A DNA stretch of 64,000 bases from Rebecca billardiae RCC1528 (lineage: Eukaryota > Haptophyta), in contig OZ251222.1 of NCBI GenBank assembly GCA_965240325.2, forward strand, positions 4,092,001-4,156,000. Reading direction: 5' to 3'. The notes under the pieces were generated by a model. That model was not told the DNA's origin. It ran no database searches and saw only the letters and a program-made list of their open reading frames with translations. Of the stretch, positions 33,836-45,454 are shown piece after piece; the first letter of the stretch is position 1, and every line of letters begins with the position of its first letter. Made by a program: the position numbers and the translations under genes.

Positions 33836-34939
33836 GCTCGACGTTTCATCTCTCTGCGGATGGCATCACGGGCTTGTCTGTGTCGCGCTGCGGCGAGGGT
33901 CGCCAACTCGCGATGACGCGGTTGCTGCCACGGCGACAGACCCGGGAGAGGTGCGTCCGCTGCGCGTCGTACGCCGTTGGCGCTGCGCTTCCGTCGCATT
34001 GGTCACCGTCGACGCCATGCAGGCCGGACGTGGGCTTCGGCTGAGGGACCGGACCGCGAGCAATGACTGAGTCCGGTGCGCGGATTCCGGCGATCGAGTT
34101 CAGAAGGCCGCGCCAAATCTTGCGTCGCGTGCGATGGCGCTTCCCGCCCGCGAGACGCCTCGTGATGAGGGCTTTCTCGCACCGAGCCCGACGCGCGACG
34201 GTGGATCGCGCGAGGCGGTCATCGTGCGCAGCGCATGATGCTATGGCCGGTGCGAGCTTTCGACGTGCACGTCGGGCGAGGATCGCCCCAGGTCTCACGA
34301 TCGTGTCGACGCGCCGAGCGTACCGCTCCAAACGCGTCGATTTGGGCCCCGTTCGACCTGCACGCGAGACGACGAGGGCAGCAATCGCGAATCGGGCGAA
34401 ACCCCCCCTCGGGAGTCCTCTCACGATGTCCGCGCCGGCGTTGGATTTGGCGCGCGCCGCCCACGCGCTCCGCGCCATGGGCAACCCTTTTTCGGCCGAG
34501 CGTCCCCAGTGGGAGCTGCGAGGGCGCCCGGTAGTGAGCGAAGCGGTTTTCTTTTCTTGGCGAGGCGATTTTCTTTATTATTTTCTTTTTCTTATCTTTT
34601 TCCCGGGCACTACAAGGGGCGGACCTACGGCCCGCCATTAGTTCTTTCGGAATCGGATCGTCAACTTGATGATGAAGGCTTACTACTAGTATAACTTATA
34701 ATAAGGGCACGGGCATAATATGGCGCGCAGTCTATCAGCAGTCTGATTTGACAATGTCCGTTTCATGCAATATATAATGAGCAGTCGACTACAGTCTGCT
34801 GTCGTGAGACGGTCCGTCTGCCAAGCTGGCAATCGAGTCCGCAAGACGGTAACCTATATAAGGCTATAACATCCATCGACATAAATCCGCCTGCGTGCCA
34901 CTGTCACTGACGATCGAGTCGACGAGACTCACGGTATAA

Positions 34940-35032
<93 letters not shown>

Positions 35033-35045
35033 ATATATGTGTGTG

Positions 35046-35099
<54 letters not shown>

Positions 35100-36119
35100 T
35101 CATCGACATTCGTCGTGACGGTGTCGGTAGCTATCTAAGACTGAGTGAGACTCCGATATCCTTCGTCAATTAATCGTAACGTTAAGAGCGCGCAGGCCTG
35201 GCACTCGTCTAACTCGACAGGCACTCTGACTGAGTGACTCTGTCCAGGGTGCTCCGTAGCAGACACCGTAGCTCACTGTCTGATGACAATCTCTGAGACA
35301 GACGGTCAGACTCAGTCTCTGTGATCGACAGCATTCTGCATTGATATCCGGATCGTGCGAGTAGACATGCTCGCCGACGACTCGGCACGTGGGGGCCGGG
35401 TCATGCCTTGCAGCGCCAGCAGCGCGGGGCCGCCGCGAGTCTCGGCGGTCCGACCGCGCCGCCGGCGCGGAATCGGATCGAATATTCGATGAATCCATCA
35501 TCGTCATTATTGCCGGAGTATCACTATAAGCTAGCGAGTTAGTATGGGCTAATGGGATTTGCTAATGGGGGCAGTGCCGCGCCGCAGCCGCAGGCCGCGT
35601 CAAGGCACTCAAGCCCCCGACAAGCCGTGGACTCGCCATTCCGCCGAGTCCGCGGTCCGCGCGCCACTTATTGGACTTCGGCGGTCCGACGGGCATCCGG
35701 ATTCCGCCGATTCCGGTTGGGGTGGAATGGGGTGATGGAGTCTGGCCAGACGCGAGACGGCGAGAGCATTATAGAGCAGTAGTCTGCAGTACGTACGTAG
35801 CTGCTAGTAGCAGTGCTAGTAGCAGAGAGACCACAGCAGTCCGTCGGAGAGCCCCATCGCCCATGCGGCATGCCGCATGCGGCCCCGATTTATTGCGGGC
35901 TCCGCCCGGCACGGTCCGCCGGTCGACGTCACGGGCCCGGGGCAGTGCCCCGTCGATCGGCTGCTGCGCGCGCATCACGTCCCGACCGTACGGCAGCACA
36001 GAGCGCTAGCCCGACTCATCATCCATGCCATCCAGCGGCACGGGCGCGGCACAGGCGCCGACCCGAGTGTCCCGGCGTCACTCCGATAGATGTTGAAGCC
36101 CGCCAGGCTGTGCTGCCAC
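33836..36119. other. Stretch with no firm gene; microsatellites
   Basis: Overlapping open frames on both strands at 33846-34641 are Arg/Ala-rich with no domain; I do not call them. A pyrimidine-rich TTTCTTTTTC tract lies at about 34548-34602. The microsatellite block at 34935-35098 is listed separately. 35100-36119 holds many short GACTC/GAGTC words and no gene. Confidence 0.5.
34935..35098. repeat. Compound microsatellite (TA)n-(TG)n-(TC)n
   Basis: TA run (34935-34955), about 36 TG units (34958-35029), a short ACTATATATGTG bridge, then about 24 pure TC units (35050-35098). Confidence 0.97.
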
Positions 36120-36680
36120 CTATCCTGGAGAAGGGCATGGCAACTCACCCGAGACAGCGGGTTCGGTTTCCCTGCCTTCCTCGTCTGCGGACGGGGCGAA
36201 TGTGAGCGTACTCAGAGGTTGCTCAAGCCCTGATGGCCTGTGCACGTCGCTGTCGTCGGACTCGGGAACCTGGAGTGGCTCGTAGCTCTCGGCGGGAAAA
36301 GCTCGCCTGCCTGCAGCATCTTCTGAGTCTCCCCCTCCATCTGCCGTGCTCCGGTCCATATCCAGCAGGTTGAGCGCATGGTCGAACTCGTCCGGAAAGT
36401 GCAGGCTCAACCGCTGCTTCAGGTTGCGGATGCGCGTGTACGCACGTGTGAGGTCAGATGCGAGGTGTGTCACCGTCTGTGTGTGTTGTGCAAAACGGGC
36501 CGATACGTGCGTCAAGTTGGCCTCTGCGTGTTCATTGAGGGACGCGAGCGCTTCGTTCGACGCCTGTAAACGTTCCCACACCTGCTCCTGGATCTCGAGG
36601 ATGGCACGTGTGTCTTGCGGGCGGTCGATGGCGGAGACAACATCCGAGAGCCTCGTGAGGTCGTCGTCGGCATCCGCCAT
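36120..36680 (-). CDS. KxDL-motif protein (BORC/BLOC-one-related complex subunit)
   Basis: 186 residues from ATG 36680; the frame is open further upstream but that part is unlike the family. Residues 5-100 match the KxDL domain. RAILEIQEQVWERLQASNEA is the N-terminal helix. A long helix then runs through NLTHVSARFAQHTQTVTHLA, and the signature SDLTRAYTRIRNLKQRLSLH is followed by FPDEF. The 'K-x-D-L' element itself reads A-S-D-L here, so the Lys is replaced. KxDL proteins belong to complexes that position lysosome-related organelles through kinesin/Arl8. The C-terminal 85 residues are acidic and Ser/Pro-rich, probably disordered. No intron. Confidence 0.8.
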   Translation of the reverse strand: MADADDDLTRLSDVVSAIDRPQDTRAILEIQEQVWERLQASNEALASLNEHAEANLTHVSARFAQHTQTVTHLASDLTRAYTRIRNLKQRLSLHFPDEFDHALNLLDMDRSTADGGGDSEDAAGRRAFPAESYEPLQVPESDDSDVHRPSGLEQPLSTLTFAPSADEEGRETEPAVSGELPCPSPG

Positions 36681-37326
36681 CGCTTTCCACCGGAGCCGTG
36701 TCCCCGGAATTCCGGATCCGACCGAAAGACAGCCGACGACAGGCACTGGGCGCATGGCTTCCGGCCGTTGGTCATTGGTCAAGCATGTCTGCCGACTCTG
36801 CCGGCCCGAGCGGGCCCCATGAGGACGAGGGTAGCCATAACGGCTGCCAGGCTCCCGCATGTTAGCGCGTTGTGAGCAGGTAGGCAGGCGACATTGCATG
36901 CGTGTCTTCGTCAGCAATGAGAGCTGGCCCGGCTCGCGCTCATGTGGAACTGCATGGTATCAGAGCGTGTCGCTGCTACATGGCCATGCCGGCTACTGCT
37001 TGTCCAGCCGTTCGTCGACGGGTGAGAGGGCCCGCCCCATTATTTGACCCGGTGGGTGCGCTTTGAGCATGCCATTCGGCTCTAGACACGCTCTAGCTAG
37101 GTACTCTACTGCCGCTGTGGCAGTGACCGCGCGGTCCGCCCGGGACGCGGCCCGCCGGCGCCGCGCCCGCGCCGCCGCGCGCGGGACCGTTCCGGCGGAT
37201 TGGCCAGCGGCTCAGCCCGCTTACAAGTACAAGAGTCAAGGCTGCAGAACGTGCGGGCGACGCAGGACTTGCGATTGCGCCAGCTGCTCACAGAACGAAT
37301 GCTAGCTAACCCGCCACTGTCACTCG
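36681..37326. other. Intergenic region
   Basis: No gene seen. It includes a (CCGCGC)-type GC-rich patch at about 37140-37190. Confidence 0.55.
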
Positions 37327-40300
37327 TCACGCATGGGCGATCGGTTTCGTGCTGGGGGTGGCGGAGCTCTGCGTCCGTCGCCTCAGCGCTTTGTTGTCTT
37401 CCTTAATCGGCGCTGCTTGTTCCGCCCGGTTGACGAGCTCGATCGCATTTTCGGCTTGGCGCTTCACTCGCATGATTTCGATCGTGAGCGAGATCTGCGT
37501 GGAGAGCGCCTGCGCGACGACGACATCTTCCTGGGAGAAGGGCACGATGTCGTTCGGGTTGCCGACGTACGGATGCTTGTTGATGAGCTGGATGACGCCG
37601 AGCACGTCGCCGTCCGTCGAGCGCAGCGGGATCACGACGACCGACCTCGTGACGTAGCCCGACGACCGATCCACAGCCGGGTTGAACCACGGGTGCTCGT
37701 ACGCATCTTCGACCACGATGGTCTTGTCCTGCGCGATCGCCGCCGCAGCGAGCCCCGCGCGCTGGGCGAGCCCACCGCGCACGGACACGATGAGCGTCCG
37801 ATCGAGACCGGTCGCGTACACCGAGTAGAGCTCCAGCCTGGACGGCTCGTACAGCCAGAGGGAAGATCGATCAATCACAAGCTGCTTCTCGGCGTACGAC
37901 ATGATGCGCCTGCCGATGGTGCTGAGCGAGCGCTCGTGCGTGTGCGCCTCAGCGCCGTGCTCCTCGTCGCGTGTCGCCTCGAGCACCGCGGCGGACTCGA
38001 GCAGCAGGTTGGCGCGCTGCCGCATGCCGAGGGCCTGCTCCTCCATCGCCTTCACCTTCGCCTCCTGCATCGACATCCTGCGCGCCGTGGCATCGACGGC
38101 GCGTCGGTTGGCGCGCACGGCAGACCGCGCGTGTGCGCGCATCGGGGATGGGAGCGAGCGTGAGCGCGCGCCGCCGCTCAGCACGCAGCAGGGTGAGCTG
38201 CACGCCCAGCAGGCCGCAGGGCATAGCCGGACGCGCGCACGGCGCGCGCCTGTGCATGATGCGCCTCATGCGGATGAAGTTGTACGCACGCAGCCACGCC
38301 ATGCGCGCGGCATGCCGCCGCCGCAGCACGGCCTCGCCCGACGAGCCCGAGGCGCGGAGCACGAGCACGGCGCACTTGCCGATCAGCTCTGCGCGCGCGA
38401 GGGGCGCCGCAGGGCGTGCGGGCGGGTGGCAGGTGAGGGCGTCTCGGACGACTCGCGCGCGCGGGCGGCGCGGGCGAGAGCGCGCGACCGCGCGCGCGCG
38501 CGCACCCATCGCCGCCTGCTCGAGCTTGCCCAGCGGCTCCGCCCCTTCGTCCATGGCACGGCTGGGTGGCGCTGCGACTCCCGCCGATTCGGCGTCGTTC
38601 GGCCGCGTCGGCTCGATCTCGAGCACGACGTGTTCGGACGTGCTCACGGGGAGCGACGTGTACAGCGGGCCCGCCGGCTCGCCCGGGCTGACGCGCCTCG
38701 CGCGCTCGAGCTGGCCCGAGGGCAGCGCGCGCAGCATCGGCCCGTGCGTCTCGTCCGGCAGGTCGTCGATGGAGCGCGGCGGCGCGTGGGTGAACGAGCC
38801 CACGCCCGCGGCCGCGACGTACGCGTCGTCGCTCGTGACCGCGCGGATCACCTCCTCGTCCTCCTCCTCCAGGTTGGACGCGTCCGCGTCGCTGCTCACG
38901 TTGTACAGCGCGCGGTGGGCGGACGCGAGCGACTGGTTGCGGCTGTCGAGCCACTCGGCGGTGAGGTGGGCGCGCAGCGAGCGCGAGCGAAAGCTGCCGA
39001 TCTGCTCGCCCTCGCCCTCGGCCGTGCCCTCGCCCTCGCCCTCGCCCTCGCCCTCGCCCTCGGAATCGTCGTCGCTGCCGTCCGTCTGCCGCCTGCCCTC
39101 GTGCACGTGCCACACGGCCAGCCTGGAGAGCGCGCCGAGCGGCCGCGCCGAGGCCACGACCGTCTCGAGCTGCATGCGGCGCGGCGGGTACGTGATGGCG
39201 GCGGCGGCGCGGCGCATGACCGACGTGCACTCGCGCTGCACGCGCTCGAAGCGCGCGCGCGCCGAGAGCCTCTCGAGGCGCGAGCGGCGCACGTCGAGCA
39301 GCCGCGCCTGCAGCGTGCGCGCCGCCCAGCCGGCGCAGATGAGCGTAAGCTCCGCAAACGGGGAGCCGCCCTCCTCGCGGCTGCGCCCCACGAGCTGCAG
39401 CACGCCCTCGGCGCTGCTGGCCTGCGCGCGGCCCGCGCCGCCCTCGCCCGCGCCCGCTGGGTGCTCCGCGCCGGCCTCGCCCTCGGCCGGAGCACCGTCC
39501 GCCGCGTCGGCGTTCGCCGAAGCCGCCGGTGCCGACGAGTCGGTGCGCGCGCGCAGAGGCACAGCAATCATGGGCGTCAGGTCGGCGACGCGCCCGTCGT
39601 CGCGCAGGCTGTAGCGCTCGTCCTTGCTCGCGTCGTCGACGACGATGGTGCTGCCCGTGTCCACCGCCATGCCGACGATCCCGCTCCCGACGAACGCCCA
39701 GCTCGAATCACCGCCGCTGCCGAGCACCTCCAGCCGGGCGCGCGCGAGATGGTCCCGCACGAGCACGCGAGCGGTGGCGCAGCCGAGCGCGGCCGGCAGC
39801 GCCGCCTTGACCACGTCGGCAATCTCCGCTTCCGTCTGCGCCTCCGCCAGCTGGGCAAGCGCCTCGAGCAGGGCGCCGAGGCGCTCCGCCTCCGGCAGCG
39901 GTGCCGACGGCTTCGCGCCCGCGCCGGCCGCCTCGTCAGCGGCCGCCTGCTTCTCGCGCAGCGTCAGCCGGATCTCATGGTGCTGCGAGCGCGCCGCGAT
40001 CAGGCTGCCCCGGCGCGCGCTGATGGAGCGCACGGGCCCGGCCTGCGATTGCGCGCCGGCGGCGGCCGCGCTGCGCTGCTCGGCCTCGCGAGCGCGCTGC
40101 CTCGACTCGAAGGCCGCCGCGCTCTCGAGGCGCTGCGTGACGATCGCCGCCTTCTCGCCCAGGTCGCGCGCCCCGAATCTGGACGCGCCGAGCATCACGG
40201 CCACAGACTCGCGGCCGCCGCGCTCGAGCGGCTCCTCGTGCAGCGGCAGGTGCGGCTTGCCGCCAAACCCGCGGTGGCGTCCGATGGAGTTGCGCCGGGC

Positions 40301-41431
40301 GGGTGACGGCAGCATCTCGCTTCTGGAGAGCAGCACCTTCTGCGCGAACGGCGACGGCGCGGCGCTCGCGTGATGGTGCTGGCTGCCACTGGGCGAGCCC
40401 ACGCCGCTAGCACTCGCCCATCGCGGGAGCGCGCCGCCCGCGCCCGGCGAGGCGGGCGTGTGGATTGGCCGCGGCAGAGCCTCGGGGCCCTGCGGGCGGA
40501 ACACCTGTTGGAACCGCTGGGTGCTGAGCGGGGGCGTGCCTTCGACGAGTGCCGCCGACGCCGACGCGAGGACCGACGCCACGCTGCCTTCAGGTCGCAC
40601 GCCCTCCAGTGCATCAGCAGCATCGTAGCTGGCGGCCGCATCGCCGGTACCAGTAGCAGCCGTGAGCGCGGCACCCGCAGGCGCCGCGCCGTGCAGGATG
40701 GCGAACTGGCGCGGGGCCTGCGCCGGCGGAGTGTCAGAGGACCACCGGCCACCGGCGCGGAGGTCGCGGCAGCCCCGCGCCTCACGCCTCGCCCCGGCTG
40801 CCTCGCCCGCCGCGCTCGCCGAGCGCTGGGCGCTTCCCTCAGCCGCCGCGCTCGCGGAGGCGTGCGTGAGCCCAGAGCGCTGCTCGTGCGCGTCCGGCCC
40901 GGCAGCGTCGTTGCCAAGCGCACTCGCCTGCGCGAACGTCTTCGGGGGCGGCCGTGGCTCACTGGCGGGAGGCGCCGTCACCGAGTCCCGCCGGCGATCG
41001 TCGGCCTTCGTAGCGGAGGCTGCGCCAGCAGCAGGCTCGCCCCCATTTGGCCAGGCGCGCTCTTTTGCAGCCGCGTCCACAACAGGCGCTGTCATCTCGG
41101 CTTCCTCGTGGCGGGAGGTCCACGGCGCGACGGGGCTGGTGCTCGAGCGAACTCTTGGCACGACTGCAGGGGACGTCGATGGGCGGGAAGACGAGTCCAG
41201 CGCCGTGCCTTGCCATATGACGCCTGCCGGTGCCCGGCCCGCGCGATTTCGGCGGCCCGTCGTCATGATGCGGTGCAGCTCGAGGTCGGAGGCGTTCGTG
41301 GACGGGTACTGCTCGCGCAGGTTCATGGCGCCTATGGCACGGATGCGACGCCCGCTCTCACGCGACTGGTGGTCGAGCAGAGCTTGCTTCGCCTCGAGCT
41401 GAGCTTGCAGGAGGTCTTCGCGGTCCGGCAT
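37327..41431 (-). CDS. Multi-GAF-domain protein (three exons, 1274 residues)
   Basis: Exons 41431-38506, 38388-38241 and 38077-37327. Both introns (117 and 163 bp) start GTGCGC and end GCAG, and the splices restore the frame exactly. Residues 1-500 are low-complexity (Ala/Ser/Pro/Arg). GAF-like domain one is at about 512-705 (LLEALAQLAEAQTEAEIADV; VGMAVDTGSTIVVDDASKD; MIAVPLRA). A second, more divergent one at about 755-970 contains an acidic Glu-Gly repeat insert. A basic IQ-like helix (RMAWLRAYNFIRMRRIMHRR) lies at about 1000. The clearest GAF is at about 1070-1240 (DKTIVVEDAYEHPWFNPAVD; VVVIPLRSTDGDVLGVIQLI). GAF domains bind small ligands such as cyclic nucleotides, or dimerise. No phosphodiesterase, kinase or cyclase domain is present, so this is a regulatory or scaffold protein. 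Confidence 0.85.
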
Positions 41432-42356
41432 GGTGTTTGCGGGGCGGCGGGCGGACCCCGACGTTACCCAAGACGCGCGTGCTGCGTGCAGGCGCTAAAC
41501 CGCTTCGCTGCTCATGCTCAGTACAGTTTACTAAGAATAAGAGACGCACAGAGCTCAGGCAGGCGAGATAAGTAAAAGCGACATTACGTATTTGAAAGAG
41601 TGCCGAGCGCTCATCGTCAGTTCGCTCGGTGGGGGTTGGTCCGGCAATCCTTGGGTCCGGTACGGTACGGCCAGATGGTGGCGGGTACTTCGATGGTGGC
41701 TGTCCAGGTAGTGCGGCACGTCCGTGCCTCTGGACGGGCATTGAGCCGTGGCGAGGTCGCCAAATCGCGCGGCGTGGTCCCAGAGAAGGCTGCTACTATC
41801 CCTGACCAGCTTGCTAGCCATGCCGGTCGTTGATCACCCCGCCGTTGACAGGCGCGCACACGCCACGCGTAATCGCATGGCAGCCGTGTCGGACGGCGGT
41901 CGCACGACTACCGCGTAGCCAACATTGATCGTCAGACTCACGACATGTGGGGTCAGGCAGAACATTGATAGGTCTGCACCCTCGCCTGGCATGCCCCAGA
42001 GGTCAACACAGCTATCAGAAGGGTGATCCTGCCCGCTACTTGCCCATCCTTCCCATGCGCAGTCTCGCGCGCGCCGGTCACACGATGACGTGGATGTGGA
42101 CGTGAGAGTGGTCGAAAAGTCGGAAGGGAAGCTGTCACGCACGCACGCGCGCTCGTACGGCGACGCCGACCGGCGAGTGCAACGCCCCCCTGTCCCGGAC
42201 GTTGCACTCGCGCCTTGGATCGCGGTGGGACGGCCATTCACGCCCGCCATGGCTTCCCGGTTCCGAAGTCCCCAACGTCTCATCTGACCCCCCGTACGTC
42301 CGGCTTGCAGACTGTCACCCGGACCGGGCGTGACCTCGACGTGAGCAACCGCGGAG
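41432..42356. other. Intergenic region between divergent genes
   Basis: 925 bp, longer than the other divergent gaps. It holds one copy of the dispersed 44-bp repeat. No gene seen. Confidence 0.55.
41522..41565 (+). repeat. Dispersed 44-bp repeat, copy 2
   Basis: TACAGTTTACTAAGAATAAG, then AGACGCACAGAGCTCAGGCA, then GGCG; one base differs from copy 1. It lies about 90 bp upstream of the GAF gene start, in opposite orientation to that gene. Confidence 0.85.
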
Positions 42357-44057
42357 ATGGCTGCGACGCTCATGCGCGTCGCGCTGCTACTGGCAGCTCA
42401 GCTCGCTGCCGGCCAGCCCGCCGCTGGCATCGGCGAAGAGCTCGCTGCGGGCAGCCAGTCGAATGCGAGTGACGCGGTCGCGCCTCTCCCCGCGCGTACC
42501 GACTCGGCGAGCGCCAGGTGCCGCTCGGTCCGGAGCAGCGGTGCCTCGCGCGTGCTGTTTGTGTATGCCCGCGACATGCCGGGCATTCTGGCCACTCTGA
42601 GTAGCTTCTCCGAGAGCGGTTGGCAGATCGGCATCCTCACGCCGCACTGCCCACGGCTCATCCCCCGCTACCTGTGCCCGTTCGAGTCGACGCCCGCGCC
42701 CTCCCGAGCAGCGCTGCCCTTCTCGCGGCAGACGTTCAGGCAGCTGACCAAGGCGGACGTCACGGAGGCGATCGCCGACTTTGGGCCATCCCTCGTCATA
42801 CCGGACCTGGCAGCGACGTCGCGGCTGCTCGTGCGGGCCTATCGGAGCGTCGAAGGCAGCACAGATCCCAAATGGCAGCGCGTGGCGATGGCCCTCCGTT
42901 GCTCGCTGCCCCTCGCGCGCCAGGAGTGGAGCTCCCTGGGCATCAAGTCGGCGATGCTCGACATCGCACGACGCGTGGGGGTGCGAGTGCCACGCGCGGT
43001 GATCGTGCCTGCCACGGGCGCGAGCGACGAGCAGCTGCAGCAGGCGCTCTCGCTCGTGCCAGTGGCGATCAAGAGCGACAGCGACGGCGCCGGCCTCGGC
43101 GTCAAGATCTGCCCCACGCGCGAGTGCGTCAGCTCGAGACTCCAGATGTACGCCCTGGGCAAAATACCTTGCACCGTGCAGCAGTACGTCAACGGCACGA
43201 ACATCGCCTTCAACGCCGTCTTTCTCGATGGCAAGATGGTCGCGGGCTTTGCGCAGGCGCCGCTCGCCACGTTCGGAGCCAAGGGCATCTCGGTCGTGAG
43301 TGTCACCATGAACGCGCCCGATGCCGGCATTGGGCTTGCCGCGCTGGCCAAGGCGCTCGGGTACACCGGCGTCGCCTCGGCCGATTTCCGCATCGACGCG
43401 TCCGGCCGGGCCTTCATGACGGACCCGAACTTCCGCGCCAACCCAAACGCGGCGCTCGACGGTGCGGCGCTCGGAGCGGGTATGAGCCTCCCGCTGCGGC
43501 TCCGGCTCGCCCTCGCGGACGAGGCCCGGGGGCGGGCGAAGCAAGGCAGCGTGTGGGCAGGCCCGCTGCACCTAGCCCGCTCGCTCGCGTACGCGCGGTA
43601 CCAGCCGAGCTTCGGCTTGCTCGACCTGATGCTGTGCGACGACGTGTACGTGCCAGTGCAGTGGCCATTCCACACCGCAGTGGCGAGCATGGCGCGCGCT
43701 CAGCCGCTCGCCGTCGATCGTGCCACGTGCGAGATCCGGTCGTGGACGGCCGGATTCGGTCGCGGTGGCGCGACGCTGCGCCAGATGTGCTCAGATCCGA
43801 GCGGCACGCATCTGCACTGCTCGGGCGTGTGCACGCCGCTCCGCGTGCGCACGCCCGCCTACACGCCAGCCGACCTGCCGATGCTGTGCAGCGCCGCGGG
43901 CGGGTGGCGCGAGCGACACACCAACTGCGCGCTCAGGGCAGGCCGCCCCAAGCTGAGCCTCAAGCAGCGCGATGTGCTCTTCTGCGAATACGACCGCGGA
44001 CCGGCGCACATGCTCAGGGCAACAACGAGAGTAACTCGATCATCACGACAGCACTGA
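42357..44057 (+). CDS. Secreted ATP-grasp domain protein
   Basis: 566 residues with an N-terminal signal peptide (MRVALLLAAQLAAGQ region, 1-25). Residues 60-160 form a Rossmann-like pre-ATP-grasp domain (VLFVYARDMPGILATL; LVIPDLAATSRLLVRAY). The ATP-grasp fold follows at about 190-400: VPVAIKSDSDGAGLGVKI is the first ATP-binding strand and Gly-rich loop, TVQQYVNGTNIAFNAVF the hinge strand, and MTDPNFRANPN the Mg-binding Asn/Asp cluster. The C-terminal 170 residues are Cys-rich and look extracellular. ATP-grasp enzymes ligate a carboxylate to an amine or thiol using ATP. A Golgi or secreted one is unusual, as ATP must be available in the lumen. The substrate is unknown. No intron. Confidence 0.78.
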   Translation: MAATLMRVALLLAAQLAAGQPAAGIGEELAAGSQSNASDAVAPLPARTDSASARCRSVRSSGASRVLFVYARDMPGILATLSSFSESGWQIGILTPHCPRLIPRYLCPFESTPAPSRAALPFSRQTFRQLTKADVTEAIADFGPSLVIPDLAATSRLLVRAYRSVEGSTDPKWQRVAMALRCSLPLARQEWSSLGIKSAMLDIARRVGVRVPRAVIVPATGASDEQLQQALSLVPVAIKSDSDGAGLGVKICPTRECVSSRLQMYALGKIPCTVQQYVNGTNIAFNAVFLDGKMVAGFAQAPLATFGAKGISVVSVTMNAPDAGIGLAALAKALGYTGVASADFRIDASGRAFMTDPNFRANPNAALDGAALGAGMSLPLRLRLALADEARGRAKQGSVWAGPLHLARSLAYARYQPSFGLLDLMLCDDVYVPVQWPFHTAVASMARAQPLAVDRATCEIRSWTAGFGRGGATLRQMCSDPSGTHLHCSGVCTPLRVRTPAYTPADLPMLCSAAGGWRERHTNCALRAGRPKLSLKQRDVLFCEYDRGPAHMLRATTRVTRSSRQH

Positions 44058-45454
44058 CGACACTGCTGGTAGTCGTCCGCCTGGACGAGTAGCAGCGGCG
44101 CGTCACATGAGTTGACCCATCTGGCCCTTGGCCTTGGCGCGCTGGCCTCCGGCCGTGCCCCTAGCCTCCGCCACCCTAGCAGCCCTATATAGGTGGGGCA
44201 GGGCCCGGGTCGGCGGGGTGTGAGTGTGTGACGAGCCCAGGGGCCAGGTTCCCCAGCATCCAGCACGACTGCATAGTGCAGCAGCCCGCCGGTGGGCCGG
44301 GCTGCGACGTCGACTACAACCTCCTCCCCTTCATTGCCCAGAGCGCACTAAGCTAGGCGGCGCGCTCACTCTCCAAGCCCCTACTCTTCTGCAGCTGCGC
44401 GCCGCTTGGCCGGCGCGCGGCGACGCGTACTACGACCTCATCCTCTTCCAGGCGCCCACGCGGGCGCACGGGGGCGACAGCCGCGGCTGCCGCCTGCCGC
44501 AGCTGCTCGCCGCTAGGTCGGCGGGCGGCGACATCGACTACGACCTCACCCTCATCCAAGTGCACCATGTGATCGCAATCACGCCGGCCGACCGCCGACC
44601 TGCCCCGTGTGGCGGGCGTGCTGTTGCGCAACACGGCATCAAGCGCTCCGGACCGCGATCGGCACACGCCGCGTTGATCGTCTATCTGCAAGCGGCGATC
44701 GAGCTGTCGCACATCAACTCGGGTCCCAACACATGCCGCTTCCTCGACGTGAGTGCTCGTCCTCAGGTCGACGTCGTCTTCAGCTTCAGCATCAAGCACA
44801 ATACATACAGCTGCAAAATACTGGGAGGGCGCCCACGGCACCCTGCAAACTTTCAGCTCCAAGCTCTCACCTGGATGGAGCAGCAGCGGCGTCCGCGTGG
44901 GCAGTCTTCGCACCGGGACGGCTGCAAAGCCAACAAAGCGAGAGTTGCGTGCGACGGCGCCGTGCGGCCGGGCTGCGCGCTCACAGATGAGCGCGGTCCG
45001 GGGCAGCCCAAGGAGGCGTTCCTCTCGGACGGCCGCCTCACGCGCGCCGAGGCGTATACCCAGTTCGTTCCTGGCGATGCGATTGCACGACCCCTGCCGG
45101 GGGCGTGGCGCCCTCTGCTGACGAAGCCGCCGCTGTTCACGTCTCCGTTTTCGAAGACAGCCCCGGCCCCAGATGGGGCTGGAGATGGCCAAGAGGCCCT
45201 GAATAAGGTCATCGGCGGAGCTTGGGCGGAGGGCCACCCGCTGCCATGCTTCTGAGTTCTGAGACGTGGATAAATAATCCTAAAAATGGCCATCAAGGGC
45301 GCCCTCTCGCCGCCTCGGCCGGCCAATCAGCTGCGAGGGTTGCCGTTCGGCCATCACTCTTGATCGGTCTCCCACCGGATGCCGAAGCCGGCGTCGTTGC
45401 TGGGTTTGCTACTCACACAGCTGTCCACCCAGGTCACGGACAAGGAGGCGCACC
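44058..45454. other. Gene-poor stretch with a short imperfect tandem repeat
   Basis: A 343-codon frame (44224-45255, plus) and a 294-codon frame on the other strand both cover it; neither shows a domain and I call neither. At about 44290-44570 three related segments occur, each like GCGACGTCGACTACAACCTC or a variant, preceded by a CTGC-GCCGCTTGGCCGGCG-type element. They are spaced about 110-130 bp and encode a repeated AARRPSG-x-QL on the minus strand. Confidence 0.45.

Noticed and set aside
33846-34641. Overlapping frames of 212 (minus) and 192 (plus) codons
   Set aside because: Both are strongly Arg/Ala-biased with no domain, hydrophobic segment or neighbour support.
37901-40306. Long plus-strand frames (801 and 547 codons) opposite the GAF gene
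   Set aside because: Shadow frames produced by high GC; composition Arg/Ala/Ser, with no motif.
44224-45255. A 343-codon plus-strand frame
   Set aside because: It competes with a 294-codon frame on the other strand. Neither has a domain, and the apparent protein repeats follow from DNA repeats.
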